Source: JABCZZ01 sp964454545
Lineage (GTDB): Bacteria > Pseudomonadota > Alphaproteobacteria > Rickettsiales > JABCZZ01
NCBI GenBank assembly: GCA_964454545.1
Contig: CAYVTI010000009.1
Span: forward strand, 5,685-69,684
Reading direction: 5' to 3'
DNA length: 64,000 nucleotides
Each line of letters begins with the position of its first letter. Position 1 is the first letter of the stretch. Below the pieces are notes generated by a model, which searched no databases, had not been told where the DNA came from, and was given only the letters and a program-made list of their open reading frames with translations. The translations under genes and the position numbers were made by a program. This document shows, one piece after another, positions 7,702-16,605 of the stretch.

Positions 7702-8556
7702 CTACTCACCCAGAGAGAAACCGATAACGAAAAGCCCCAAAGCATCCGCCATCCGGACTACTTCCCGGCGGTTCACGATTAATGAATGCTTTGCTTCAAC
7801 GGCAACTCCTGTAAAGCCTGCACGGTGCACAAGCTCAATCGTCTGTTCCCCAATAGTGGGAAGATCGACGCGGTCTTCCTGTATCGGCTTGCGGGCTTTC
7901 ACCAGAACGCCACCTCTGCCTTCACCCTTGATAGCGGCGCAGCGTTCTATAAGCGCGTCCGTACCTTCGACCGCTTCAATACCCAGCACAAGCCCGTTCT
8001 TGACAATCACTCCCTGGCCGACGTCAAACGTCCCAATCGCACGCACGACACGCGCGCCAAGCTCAATATCCTTCTGCGCCTGCCTGTCGGGCAGGTTCTG
8101 GCCAAGCGGCCCTTCCGGGGCGACCATGTCCTGCATGATTTCATCGCTGCCTATAATGCGGAAGCCATTCTCCTCAAGGAACGCGACAATGACTTTGAAA
8201 ATGGCCGCATCACCGCCAAAAAGAGAAAATCCCAGCTTGGCAATGAGTTTTGCTCCCATTGCATCGGGACGCAAGGACTTAATGGATGGACGGTTAATCT
8301 TGCCTGCCAGTACCAGCTCTTCCACCCCTGCCCTCTTTAATTGCTCCATCGCAGCGCCGATGGCACCGAGATTAATCCAGACATGAGGAGCATTTTCCAC
8401 CGTCTCGGGATCCGTTTCGCCCTCAATTGCTACCACGAAAACGCTGCGGCCGTTCTTCAATACCCGGTCAACCATCTGGCGCGGCAGATGGCCGCTGCCG
8501 GCTATAATGCCGAGCGCAGTATAGGTTTCCTGAATCATCAACGCATTACTGCTCAT
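7702..8556 (-). CDS. lpxI: UDP-2,3-diacylglucosamine pyrophosphatase LpxI
   Basis: LpxI hydrolyses UDP-2,3-diacylglucosamine to lipid X and UMP, replacing LpxH in alphaproteobacteria. The 284-residue protein (formerly DUF1009) begins its conserved core with LGIIAGSGHLPRQM. It also shows VEELVLAGKINRPS, the RIIGSDEIMQDM segment and the C-terminal TIGEQTIELVHRAGFTGVAVE. The annotated ATG gives a nine-residue leader before the core; an internal ATG at 8538 is also possible. lpxA lies upstream and lpxB downstream on the same strand. Confidence 0.95.
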   Translation of the reverse strand: MSSNALMIQETYTALGIIAGSGHLPRQMVDRVLKNGRSVFVVAIEGETDPETVENAPHVWINLGAIGAAMEQLKRAGVEELVLAGKINRPSIKSLRPDAMGAKLIAKLGFSLFGGDAAIFKVIVAFLEENGFRIIGSDEIMQDMVAPEGPLGQNLPDRQAQKDIELGARVVRAIGTFDVGQGVIVKNGLVLGIEAVEGTDALIERCAAIKGEGRGGVLVKARKPIQEDRVDLPTIGEQTIELVHRAGFTGVAVEAKHSLIVNRREVVRMADALGLFVIGFSLGE

Positions 8557-8575
8557 ATATAGCTAAGTATACACT

Positions 8576-9367
8576 CTACGCCGCAGGAGTGCAAAGGGAA
8601 CGCGCACCCTTGTCTTCCATGAAGTCGATAATTTCCTGAACGGGAGCCACCTTGTTGAAGGCTTCCTGCACTTTGGCCGAGCGCTCAAATAACGTGCCGC
8701 TGTCCGCTTCAAAAAGCATTTTGTACGCATTGCGCAAGGCATGGATAGTTTCGCGGTCAAAATTACGCCGCTTCAGCCCAACAAGGTTAAGCCCGGCAAG
8801 CGAAGCGCGTTCGCCAATGACTGAACCATAGGGTATCACATCGTTTTCCACTCCCGACATACCGCCGACAATGGCATGCTTGCCGATGCGGACGAACTGG
8901 TGCACCGCCGCAAGTCCGCCGATGATGGCGTAATCGTCCACGAAAACATGTCCTCCGAGGGTAGCATTGTTGGCCATGATCACGTTATTGCCGATGCGGC
9001 AGTCATGCGCCACATGCGCGCCTACCATGAACAGGCAGTTATCCCCCACCTGCGTCAGCATGCCTCCCCCCTGTGTGCCGGGATTCATCGTGACATGTTC
9101 GCGTATGATGTTGTTCTTCCCGATGACCAGCCTGGATTTTTCGCCTTTATATTTGAGATCCTGCGGTATATGGCCGATGGAAGCAAAGGGAAATATCTTT
9201 GTGTTTTCTCCTATGGAAGTAGGACCGCCTATGGAAACATGCGATATCAATTCGACGCCTTCTTCCAGCGTCACTTCACTCCCTACTACACAGAATGCTC
9301 CCACTTTCGCGGTGCCTGTAATTTTTGCGCCTTTTTCTATAATCGCGGTCGGATGTATGTTCGACAT
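8576..9367 (-). CDS. lpxA: UDP-N-acetylglucosamine acyltransferase
   Basis: LpxA transfers a 3-hydroxyacyl chain from ACP to the 3-OH of UDP-GlcNAc, the first step of lipid A synthesis. The 263-residue protein is a left-handed beta-helix of hexapeptide repeats, starting MSNIHPTAIIEKGAKI. The catalytic His region is recognisable in MVGAHVAHDCRIGNNVIMAN, and GLNLVGLKRRNF marks the switch to the helical C-terminus. fabZ lies about 100 bases upstream and lpxI follows 19 bases downstream. Confidence 0.97.
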   Translation of the reverse strand: MSNIHPTAIIEKGAKITGTAKVGAFCVVGSEVTLEEGVELISHVSIGGPTSIGENTKIFPFASIGHIPQDLKYKGEKSRLVIGKNNIIREHVTMNPGTQGGGMLTQVGDNCLFMVGAHVAHDCRIGNNVIMANNATLGGHVFVDDYAIIGGLAAVHQFVRIGKHAIVGGMSGVENDVIPYGSVIGERASLAGLNLVGLKRRNFDRETIHALRNAYKMLFEADSGTLFERSAKVQEAFNKVAPVQEIIDFMEDKGARSLCTPAA

Positions 9368-9466
9368 GTCTTACCCAGATATAACAATTCCATTAATGCA
9401 GAATGTATAACCACCTGCCATCAACCTAGCAAATCACAAGTTATTGCAGTTTATTACAGGTAAAAA

Positions 9467-9958
9467 TCAATCAACAATCATCGCACTTATCGTCGCTTCC
9501 GCCACCTTGCCGTTCGCTGTATGGGCTTCGCACATGAATTTCCAGACATTGCCGCGGCTTTTCGCTTTCTGCACATGAATTTCAAGCGTATCCCCCGGTA
9601 TGACAGGTTTCCGGAATTTCGCTTCCTCAATCGACATGAAATATACCAGCTTGCCTTCCGCGCCCTTCCCAAGCGTATGTACGACAAGCAGGGCGGAAGT
9701 CTGCGCCATCGCCTCGATAATCAGCACACCCGGCATAATCGGCTTCTGCGGGAAATGGCCGGTGAAATGCGGCTCGTTGAACGTTACATTCTTGATACCG
9801 GTGGCGGATTCCGCATCCACAATATTGATAACGCGGTCGACAAGCAGGAACGGATAGCGGTGGGGGATCATCTGCATGATACGCTCTATGTCCAGCGTGG
9901 TTCCCACCTGATGACCGATTCCATATTCGACTTTCTTCATCTCCGTTTCGTTATTCAT
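9467..9958 (-). CDS. fabZ: 3-hydroxyacyl-[acyl-carrier-protein] dehydratase
   Basis: FabZ dehydrates 3-hydroxyacyl-ACP in fatty-acid synthesis and competes with LpxA and LpxD for the same substrates. The hotdog-fold signature HFTGHFPQKPIMPGVLIIEA contains catalytic His68 and Glu82. The frame is open to 9982, but the ATG at 9958 has a GGAAGC ribosome binding site inside the end of lpxD, so I chose it; the product is then 163 residues. The start overlaps the lpxD stop by eight bases, implying coupling. The first 20 residues before TTLDIERIM are longer than in many FabZ proteins. Confidence 0.95.
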   Translation of the reverse strand: MNNETEMKKVEYGIGHQVGTTLDIERIMQMIPHRYPFLLVDRVINIVDAESATGIKNVTFNEPHFTGHFPQKPIMPGVLIIEAMAQTSALLVVHTLGKGAEGKLVYFMSIEEAKFRKPVIPGDTLEIHVQKAKSRGNVWKFMCEAHTANGKVAEATISAMIVD

Positions 9959-10988
9959 TTGCCGCTTCCTTTCGTTTAGCAATCCTTGAGATAGCCACGG
10001 TCTGGCGATGCCAGTCCTTTACAGGCACGGCCGGAGAGCCACCGTAAGAAGCGCCGTCAGGAATGTCCGTCATCACGCCGCTCCTTGCCGCAAGCCTTGC
10101 GCCATTGCCTATTTTTAAATGACCTGAAATCCCTGCCTGCCCTCCTATTATCACCCCTGCTCCTATGTTCGTGCTGCCCGCAACGCCCACCTGTGAAACG
10201 ATGATTGAATATTTTCCAACCGTTACGTTATGCCCTATCTGAACCAGATTATCGATTTTCGTACCTTCGCCGATGACGGTGTCGCCCGCGGATCCCCTGT
10301 CGATACAGGTGCAGGAGCCTATTTCAACATCGTTGCCGATGATAACGCGTCCAAGCTGGGGCACTTTCACATGCCCGCCTTTCCCCAGCGCAAAGCCGAA
10401 ACCGTCCTGTCCGATATTGACATTACGGTGAATAATGACATTTTCCCCGACCAGACAATGGCTGAGCGTCGATCCGGCTCCAATAGAGCTACCGGCGCCA
10501 ATGGCCACGCCCGCTTCAATAACCGCTCCCGCGCCTATGATGCAGTTATGTGCAATTTCCGCATTCTCTCCTATGAAACTACCGAATTCAATGATGCAGT
10601 CCCTGCCGATTTTTGCGGAAGGCGCAATAAACGCCCCCGGCGATATATGTCCTTTCCGGCGCTTTACAGGATAAAATTTCTGCGCGGCAAGCGCGAAGGC
10701 GTTGTACGGTTCCGGCGTTACCAGGAGCGTCATGCCGACAGGAGCATATTTGGTATGTTTTGGATGGATAAAACAAGCGCCTGCCTTGGAGTCCTTCAAC
10801 GCTTCGATATATTTGGTGTTATCTAAGAAACTTAGCTGATCTCCCGCCGCCTTATCCAGCGGTGCGGCGTCATACAACAAGAACTTACCGCTGTCAGAAA
10901 TATCACCGGCTATTTCCGCGCCGGTCAGTTCAGCTATCTCCTTTAGGCTGAACGGACCGGCATTATTAAAAAAACGTGGATCTGCCAT
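9951..10988 (-). CDS. lpxD: UDP-3-O-(3-hydroxyacyl)glucosamine N-acyltransferase
   Basis: LpxD adds the N-linked 3-hydroxyacyl chain to UDP-3-O-acylglucosamine. The 345-residue protein has the N-terminal uridine-binding domain (FSLKEIAELTGAEI, then the YIEALKDSKAGACF region). A long hexapeptide beta-helix follows, with the family motif NVNIGQDGFGFA and catalytic-loop sequence NLVQIGHNVTVG. The C-terminus carries VKDWHRQ. It sits between skp (26 bases upstream) and fabZ (overlapping), the standard lipid A gene order. Confidence 0.97.
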   Translation of the reverse strand: MADPRFFNNAGPFSLKEIAELTGAEIAGDISDSGKFLLYDAAPLDKAAGDQLSFLDNTKYIEALKDSKAGACFIHPKHTKYAPVGMTLLVTPEPYNAFALAAQKFYPVKRRKGHISPGAFIAPSAKIGRDCIIEFGSFIGENAEIAHNCIIGAGAVIEAGVAIGAGSSIGAGSTLSHCLVGENVIIHRNVNIGQDGFGFALGKGGHVKVPQLGRVIIGNDVEIGSCTCIDRGSAGDTVIGEGTKIDNLVQIGHNVTVGKYSIIVSQVGVAGSTNIGAGVIIGGQAGISGHLKIGNGARLAARSGVMTDIPDGASYGGSPAVPVKDWHRQTVAISRIAKRKEAANE

Positions 10989-11014
10989 ATACCTGCAGGA
11001 AATTCCGCCCTGAC

Positions 11015-11575
11015 TTATTCATCATCTTTGGTTGCGACATGTTCAAACTTCACCGTCACTTTGGGCAAAGCGCCGTTAAGCTTGGTAAGCACATCCTTGG
11101 TGATATCCAGCTTCGGATCGGCATAGAGCAACTCGGAAGCAGGCAGCACAGCGCTATATCCCTTATCTTTTGACATTTTGCTGACAATCTCAAACACCGC
11201 TTTCTGGATTTCATTCAGTGAAGAGGAAGAAGCCTTATAGAGCTCGTCGCGCTTCGCCTGCGCGTCTTTCTGGGCGGCAGTGGCCTTTGCCTTGAATTCT
11301 TTCACCTTCTTCTCAAACGCTTCCGGGGCCAGAACGCTGCGCTGCTTGCCGAGCGACTGGTCTTCCTTCTGCAGTTCTTCTTCCTTTTTGGCCATTTCCG
11401 ACTGGAATGACTTCTGTTTGTTTTCCAGCTGATCCTTCACCGACTTTGCCGCCGTGGAATCGCGCATGATTTCCTGTATATTGACATAGGCAATGGTATC
11501 CGCTGCATAAGAAGCGGCGGCAAACGCCATAGCGCCAGTCATCACCGTAGTGAAAACTAAAGATTTAAGTTTCAT
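11015..11575 (-). CDS. skp: Periplasmic OmpH/Skp-family chaperone
   Basis: Skp-family proteins hold unfolded outer-membrane proteins in the periplasm for delivery to BamA. The ATG at 11575 follows an AAAGG ribosome binding site and gives a signal peptide ending in SYA|ADT. The mature part opens with IAYVNIQEIMRDSTAAK and is dominated by a Gln/Lys/Glu-rich coiled coil (about residues 60-130), as in the Skp tentacles. It ends with SAVLPASELLYADPKLDIT and a short acidic tail. An in-frame ATG at 11590 would add five residues. bamA lies 48 bases upstream and lpxD follows. Confidence 0.92.
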   Translation of the reverse strand: MKLKSLVFTTVMTGAMAFAAASYAADTIAYVNIQEIMRDSTAAKSVKDQLENKQKSFQSEMAKKEEELQKEDQSLGKQRSVLAPEAFEKKVKEFKAKATAAQKDAQAKRDELYKASSSSLNEIQKAVFEIVSKMSKDKGYSAVLPASELLYADPKLDITKDVLTKLNGALPKVTVKFEHVATKDDE

Positions 11576-11622
11576 AAAATGACCTTTCATAAAATAGCTG
11601 GGGATATAACCGGGTAATAAAG

Positions 11623-13938
11623 CTAGAATTTTGTTCCAAAGTCAAACTGGAATATCTGGGTGGAGTCAAATTTATCCTTAAGCACGGCATCCGCCAGATT
11701 GACCCGTATGGGCCCAAAAGGCGATGCCCAGGATATGCCCACACCCACCGACAACCTCAAAGACTGCGGATCATCGACGTTCGAACCGGTTTCCTGCACT
11801 TTCCAGAGGCTTCCCGCATCGGCAAACAGGGAACCATGGAAGCCTAAATCATCCGGAAGCCCGAGCGGAAAAGACAACTCCGGGGTAACCGTATAATATA
11901 CATTGCCGCCAAGAGCATCGGCTGTAATGCTGTCATGCGGCCCAACCCCATAGGGTTGAAATCCACGGAACGAAGTTCCGCCAAGGAAGAACCGGTCCGC
12001 GATGCGTATGTCTTCGCCAAAACCCAATATATATCCACCCGCGCCAAGCAGGGATAATGTCCATTTGGGAGCAACTGGATAATAGTAGCCGGCATGCAGC
12101 TCGCTGCGCAGATAATGCGTGTCCCCTCCCACGCCTGCTACATCATTATTGATACGCAGGAAATCCCCACTGGTCGGATTGAACTTGTTATCGCGGTTGT
12201 CATAGGTAAGCGCCTGCCCGACAGAAGATTCCGTTATCTTTCCCTGCTGTTCGACGATAAAACGGGACGCCCCCGTCTGCACATTGCTTATATCTGTCTG
12301 CTTGAAAGTATAGTTGAGCGCCTGCGACCATTCTTCCGACAGCGCATATCCCAGACGGAACCTTACGCCGTTCGTATTCGAATCATAGGGAATGCCCGTG
12401 TAGGCCAGCAATTCCGTTCTGAAAAGGTCAATCCCGGCAGAAAGCTCGCGGTCAAGGAAATACGGCTCGGTAAAGCTGATGTCATATTGCTGGGTTGCCG
12501 CTGAAACCGCCGCATTGAAACGCAGATCCTGTCCGCGGCCAAGGAGATTAGTCTCTTTGATGCCAAACTGGGCGAGGGGACCGTCCGTTGTCGAGAAACC
12601 GCCGCCAATCGATATTTCACCGGTGGATTTTTCCTGAACCTCCACATTGATCACCGTCCTATCCGACGTGCTTCCAGGCTCGTTGGTGATCTTCACCTTC
12701 TCAAAGAAACCGAGGTTATTCAGGCGCTGCTCGGAACGGGCTATCCTGGAAGTACTGTAAGGATCGCCTTCCACGAGGCGAAATTCTCGCCGGATGACCT
12801 CATCCAGCGTGCGCACGTTTCCGACAATGTTGATTTTTTCTATATAGACCCGTGGACCTTCCTTGATGTTATAGACGACATCGATAGTCCTCTTGTCCGG
12901 ATTGCGGTTCAGTTTTGGATCGATATCAACGAAAGCAAACCCGTGATTGCCCAGCTCCTTGGTCATATTATCGATGGAACTTTCGATCTTAGTCGCATTA
13001 TAGGTGTCACCGGCTTTCGTCAGCAGTTTCTTCTTGAGCTCTTCCGGATCAACCCCTTTCAGGGCGGACACTAAGTTGACAGTTCCAAAGTTATATTTTT
13101 TACCTTCCTCAATAGTAAAAGTAATATAAAACGCGTCTTTTTCAGGCGAGAGTTCGGCGATGGCGGATTTTACCTGAAAATCCGCAAATCCTTCAGACGT
13201 ATAGAAACGCCGGAGCAGTTCCTGGTCATATTGCAGACGCTCCGGATCATATTTGTCGTCGCTGCTGAAAAATTTATACCAGCGCGTTTCTTCAGTGCGA
13301 ATCGCCTTCGCAAGCGTTTCGCTATCGAAGTGATCATTCCCTATGAAGGAAATCTTTCTTACCTTCGCCACTGGCCCTTCCTGGATTTCATAGACCAGAT
13401 CGATACGGTTCTGATCCAACTGGATAACCTTGGGATTGACCTGTGCGGAATAACGCCCGCCACGGCGGTAAATATCCAGTATGCGCTTTACGTCGTTCTG
13501 CAGTTTCGTGCGCGTGTAAATGGCGCGTACCTTGAGCTCAAGCTCCGCCTCCAGATCTTTGTCTTCAACCTCTTTATTGCCTTCAAAAACCACCTTGTTG
13601 ATAATCGGATTTTCCACCACGTTTACAACGATGTCCACCTCATTGCCCTGTTGCGGCACGCGGTTGATGCTGGCATCTGCAAAAAACCCAGTGGCAAACA
13701 GATTCTTGAGGGCATTATTTATATCATACTGATTAACCTCTGAGCCTTCCTTCAGGCCGAGATAGGTGAGAACCGTCGACTCCTCGACACGCTGGTTGCC
13801 TTTCACAATAATACGGTGGACCATCTCATGCGCAGTGGAAGAGGCGCTTTCCGCAGGCTGTGCAGTAGCCTGCGCATATACGGGCACGCTGGCCAATATA
13901 ACAGTCGTCGACAGTAATAGAATTCTTAAAAGCCGCAT
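11623..13938 (-). CDS. bamA: Outer membrane protein assembly factor BamA
   Basis: BamA is the barrel that folds and inserts outer-membrane proteins. The 771-residue protein has a signal peptide ending near VYAQA, five POTRA domains (about 40-440; the first begins IIVKGNQRVEESTVL) and a C-terminal beta-barrel. Barrel hallmarks include GGGFSTTDGPLAQFGI, FLGGTSFRGF (the conserved RGF of the lid loop) and the terminal phenylalanine in FQFDFGTKF. rseP, which often precedes bamA, is not upstream; arsC and ubiA are, on the same strand. Confidence 0.97.
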   Translation of the reverse strand: MRLLRILLLSTTVILASVPVYAQATAQPAESASSTAHEMVHRIIVKGNQRVEESTVLTYLGLKEGSEVNQYDINNALKNLFATGFFADASINRVPQQGNEVDIVVNVVENPIINKVVFEGNKEVEDKDLEAELELKVRAIYTRTKLQNDVKRILDIYRRGGRYSAQVNPKVIQLDQNRIDLVYEIQEGPVAKVRKISFIGNDHFDSETLAKAIRTEETRWYKFFSSDDKYDPERLQYDQELLRRFYTSEGFADFQVKSAIAELSPEKDAFYITFTIEEGKKYNFGTVNLVSALKGVDPEELKKKLLTKAGDTYNATKIESSIDNMTKELGNHGFAFVDIDPKLNRNPDKRTIDVVYNIKEGPRVYIEKINIVGNVRTLDEVIRREFRLVEGDPYSTSRIARSEQRLNNLGFFEKVKITNEPGSTSDRTVINVEVQEKSTGEISIGGGFSTTDGPLAQFGIKETNLLGRGQDLRFNAAVSAATQQYDISFTEPYFLDRELSAGIDLFRTELLAYTGIPYDSNTNGVRFRLGYALSEEWSQALNYTFKQTDISNVQTGASRFIVEQQGKITESSVGQALTYDNRDNKFNPTSGDFLRINNDVAGVGGDTHYLRSELHAGYYYPVAPKWTLSLLGAGGYILGFGEDIRIADRFFLGGTSFRGFQPYGVGPHDSITADALGGNVYYTVTPELSFPLGLPDDLGFHGSLFADAGSLWKVQETGSNVDDPQSLRLSVGVGISWASPFGPIRVNLADAVLKDKFDSTQIFQFDFGTKF

Positions 13939-14017
13939 CTGACCAATATTGTAACTTTTCCAGTGCTATTCATGCTGGAAAATATCGCTTAAATCAAGCT
14001 GTAATTACAGGCATTTT

Positions 14018-14380
14018 TTATGGCAGAAGATCCAGAACAACCTCTTTGGGGCGGCACAGGAGTGCGCCGTGGGAAGTTTCAACAATGGGACGGTTCATCA
14101 ATACCGGGTGTTGCGCCATGAAATCAATCAGCTGCTCCTGCGTCCACTTTGGATCGGCGAGTCCCAGTTCCTGATAGATTCTTTCCTTGTCCCGCATCAG
14201 ATCGCGCGCGGCTATGTTCATGCGCTTCAGCAAAGCCGTAATCTGACTCCGGCCAAGCGGCGTTTTAAGATATTCTATAACCACCGGCTCATAGCCCCGG
14301 CTGCGTATTATTTCCAGTACATTGCGTGACGTGGTGCAGGCCGGGTTATGGTATATTTTTATTTCAGATTTTTCAGACAT
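14018..14380 (-). CDS. arsC: Arsenate reductase, glutaredoxin-coupled family
   Basis: ArsC-family proteins reduce arsenate to arsenite with glutathione and glutaredoxin. The 120-residue protein carries the active-site loop IYHNPACTTSRN with Cys15 in the HX3CX3R pattern, and later ELGLADPKWTQEQLIDFMAQHP, LMNRPIV and LCRP. No ars regulator or arsenite pump is nearby. The start overlaps the end of ubiA by eight bases, so it is probably co-transcribed and may act as a general YffB/ArsC-type reductase rather than in an arsenic operon. Confidence 0.9.
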   Translation of the reverse strand: MSEKSEIKIYHNPACTTSRNVLEIIRSRGYEPVVIEYLKTPLGRSQITALLKRMNIAARDLMRDKERIYQELGLADPKWTQEQLIDFMAQHPVLMNRPIVETSHGALLCRPKEVVLDLLP

Positions 14381-15227
14381 AACACCCCAGAAACATGATT
14401 AATCCCAAGACAGAATTGGAGCGGAATATTTTCATACAATTGGCCGCGTCGTCAATATTCAAAGTGCACATCTGCCAGACAAAATGCAACGCCACCAGAA
14501 ACAAGCCGACATAATAAGCGCTTCCTTTTCCAAGGATGATTCCCGTGCAGAGCCAGAAAAAGATCGCGAGAGCGTAAAAAGCGGCAATCCATTTTTTGCT
14601 GCTTTGCAAAAAAAGAAGCGCGGTCGATTTCACGCCTGCCTTTATGTCATCCGCCTTATCCTGATGCGCGTAAATCGTATCATAACCGAGCGTCCAGAAA
14701 ATGCATCCGATATACAGAATAACCGCTGGCAATTCAATATGGTTCCTCACCGCCACCCACCCCATGAGTGCTCCCCAGTTAAAGGTAAGACCCAAGAACG
14801 CCTGCGGCCACCAGGTAATGCGCTTCATAAAAGGATAAGTAAATACAAGCAGCAATGAAACCGCCGCGGTGATTATTACTGCGCGGTTCATCATAAGGGC
14901 TATGCACAGCGCTATGATAAGAAGCAATAATAACAGAATAAGCGCCTGAGCGACGCTTATCTCGCCGCTGGCTAGCGGACGGATGCGGGTACGTTCCACT
15001 TTCCTGTCAAATTCCCGGTCTGCTATATCGTTCACGATGCACCCGGCAGCACGCATCACAAGGGCACCAACTGCAAACAATGTGAGCAGCCACGGCGAGG
15101 GATTCCCATTTGCTGCAAGGGCAAGCGTCCACCAGCACGGCCATAATAACAGGAATACGCCTGTCGGCTGGTGCAGGCGCAGCAGCCTGAGATAAGGCTC
15201 CCATAATTGTCGCTTATTGTCAGACAT
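14373..15227 (-). CDS. ubiA: 4-hydroxybenzoate polyprenyltransferase
   Basis: UbiA attaches the polyprenyl tail to 4-hydroxybenzoate in ubiquinone synthesis at the inner membrane. The 284-residue protein has eight to nine hydrophobic segments and both Asp-rich prenyl-diphosphate motifs: NDIADREFD at 66-74 and YAHQDKADD further on. The opening LLRLHQPTGVFLLLWPCWW is typical of UbiA. It overlaps arsC downstream and is divergent from the MFS gene; the nominal longer MFS frame would overlap the ubiA start, so the shorter MFS start was chosen. Confidence 0.95.
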   Translation of the reverse strand: MSDNKRQLWEPYLRLLRLHQPTGVFLLLWPCWWTLALAANGNPSPWLLTLFAVGALVMRAAGCIVNDIADREFDRKVERTRIRPLASGEISVAQALILLLLLLIIALCIALMMNRAVIITAAVSLLLVFTYPFMKRITWWPQAFLGLTFNWGALMGWVAVRNHIELPAVILYIGCIFWTLGYDTIYAHQDKADDIKAGVKSTALLFLQSSKKWIAAFYALAIFFWLCTGIILGKGSAYYVGLFLVALHFVWQMCTLNIDDAANCMKIFRSNSVLGLIMFLGCYV

Positions 15228-15290
15228 TGCTTGATTACTGGTAAATTATCGATAGGTATATCATATATCTACATCATCCAAGAAAAGAAT

Positions 15291-16490
15291 ATGAATAGTA
15301 AAAATGAGTCACAGAATGCAACAGCGCTGATGAGTATCCTTGCGGCGCTCAGTTTCAGCCACTTCCTGAATGATCTTATTCAGTCGCTCCTACCCTCTAT
15401 TTATCCGCTGCTCAAATCCTCTTTCGCGCTCAATTTTACGGAAATCGGGCTGATTACCCTTACCTATAACCTTACCGCCTCACTCCTGCAGCCGCTGGTC
15501 GGGATATATACCGATAAAAACCCTCACCCTTATTCCCTGCCCTTCGGCATGAGCCTGACTCTCACCGGACTGCTCACGCTCGCCTATGCGACTACTTTCC
15601 TCGCTATTCTGGCAGGCGCGGCGCTTGTGGGAAGCGGATCGTCGGTCTTCCATCCCGAATCCTCGCGCATGGCGCGCGCCGCTTCCGGCGGAAGGCACGG
15701 GTTCGCCCAGTCATTCTTCCAGGTCGGCGGCAATGCGGGAACAGCAGCAGGGCCGTTGCTTGCCGCCTATATTATCCTGCCTCACGGCCAGACAAGCATC
15801 GCTTGGTTCTCCGTTGCCGCACTCGCGGCCATAGCCGTGCTTACCTTTATAGGCCGGTGGTACAATACCCATCATATCAAGACCGGCCGGGCAAAGGCGC
15901 ATGTATTGCATAAAAGTCACGCCTCACAACGGGAAATCACGATTGCTCTCACGGTGCTGGTGGCACTGATTTTCTCTAAATATTTCTACATGGCCAGCAT
16001 CAACAGCTTCTACACGTTCTACCTGATAGACAAGTTCCATGTTGCAGTGCAAGACGCGCAGCTCTATCTGTTCCTGTTCCTGGGCGCGAGCGCAGCCGGA
16101 GCACTTACCGGAGGGCATGTCGGCGATCGTGTCGGACGCAAGCAGGTCATCTGGTTTTCCATATTGGGCGCGTTGCCTTTCAGCCTCATGTTGCCCCATG
16201 CCGATCTGCCGTGGACAATCATTCTGAGCATGGTTATCGGTCTCATCATGTCTTCAGCCTTTTCGGCGATCATCGTCTATGCCCAAGAACTCATACCCGG
16301 CAAGCCCGGCATGATCGCAGGGTTATTTTTCGGCTTTGCCTTCGGTATGGGAGGATTGAGCGCCGCCGTGCTGGGTAAGGTAGCCGACATGACCAGCATA
16401 CATTACGTCTATGAAATATGCGCATGGCTTCCGTTGCTCGGCCTGTTCACTATTTTCCTTCCCAACACCAAAATGGTTAAAATATATTAG
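15291..16490 (+). CDS. fsr: MFS exporter, fosmidomycin-resistance (Fsr) type
   Basis: A 399-residue major facilitator with about 12 membrane segments. The N-terminal wording SILAALSFSHFLNDLIQSLL and PSIYPLLKSSFALNF, followed by the loop GIYTDKNPHPYSLPFGM, resembles the Fsr family, which exports fosmidomycin. The motif GSGSSVFHPESSRMAR is also diagnostic of this group. A second MFS-type loop, GGHVGDRVGRKQV, begins the C-terminal half. The ATG at 15291 was preferred because the earlier in-frame ATG at 15207 would run into ubiA. The natural substrate is unknown. Confidence 0.88.
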   Translation: MNSKNESQNATALMSILAALSFSHFLNDLIQSLLPSIYPLLKSSFALNFTEIGLITLTYNLTASLLQPLVGIYTDKNPHPYSLPFGMSLTLTGLLTLAYATTFLAILAGAALVGSGSSVFHPESSRMARAASGGRHGFAQSFFQVGGNAGTAAGPLLAAYIILPHGQTSIAWFSVAALAAIAVLTFIGRWYNTHHIKTGRAKAHVLHKSHASQREITIALTVLVALIFSKYFYMASINSFYTFYLIDKFHVAVQDAQLYLFLFLGASAAGALTGGHVGDRVGRKQVIWFSILGALPFSLMLPHADLPWTIILSMVIGLIMSSAFSAIIVYAQELIPGKPGMIAGLFFGFAFGMGGLSAAVLGKVADMTSIHYVYEICAWLPLLGLFTIFLPNTKMVKIY

Positions 16491-16605
16491 TGACTTATTT
16501 ATCATACATCCCGGAAATAACTTTTATTCACATTATTAGTTTTTGTATTAATACGGCACGTGAGGTATTATTCCCGCATCTTTATGAACCCATAAAGCGT
16601 GCAAT

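Noticed and set aside
15207..15290. A longer N-terminus for the MFS exporter.
   Set aside because: It would overlap the divergent ubiA start and adds residues without family resemblance.
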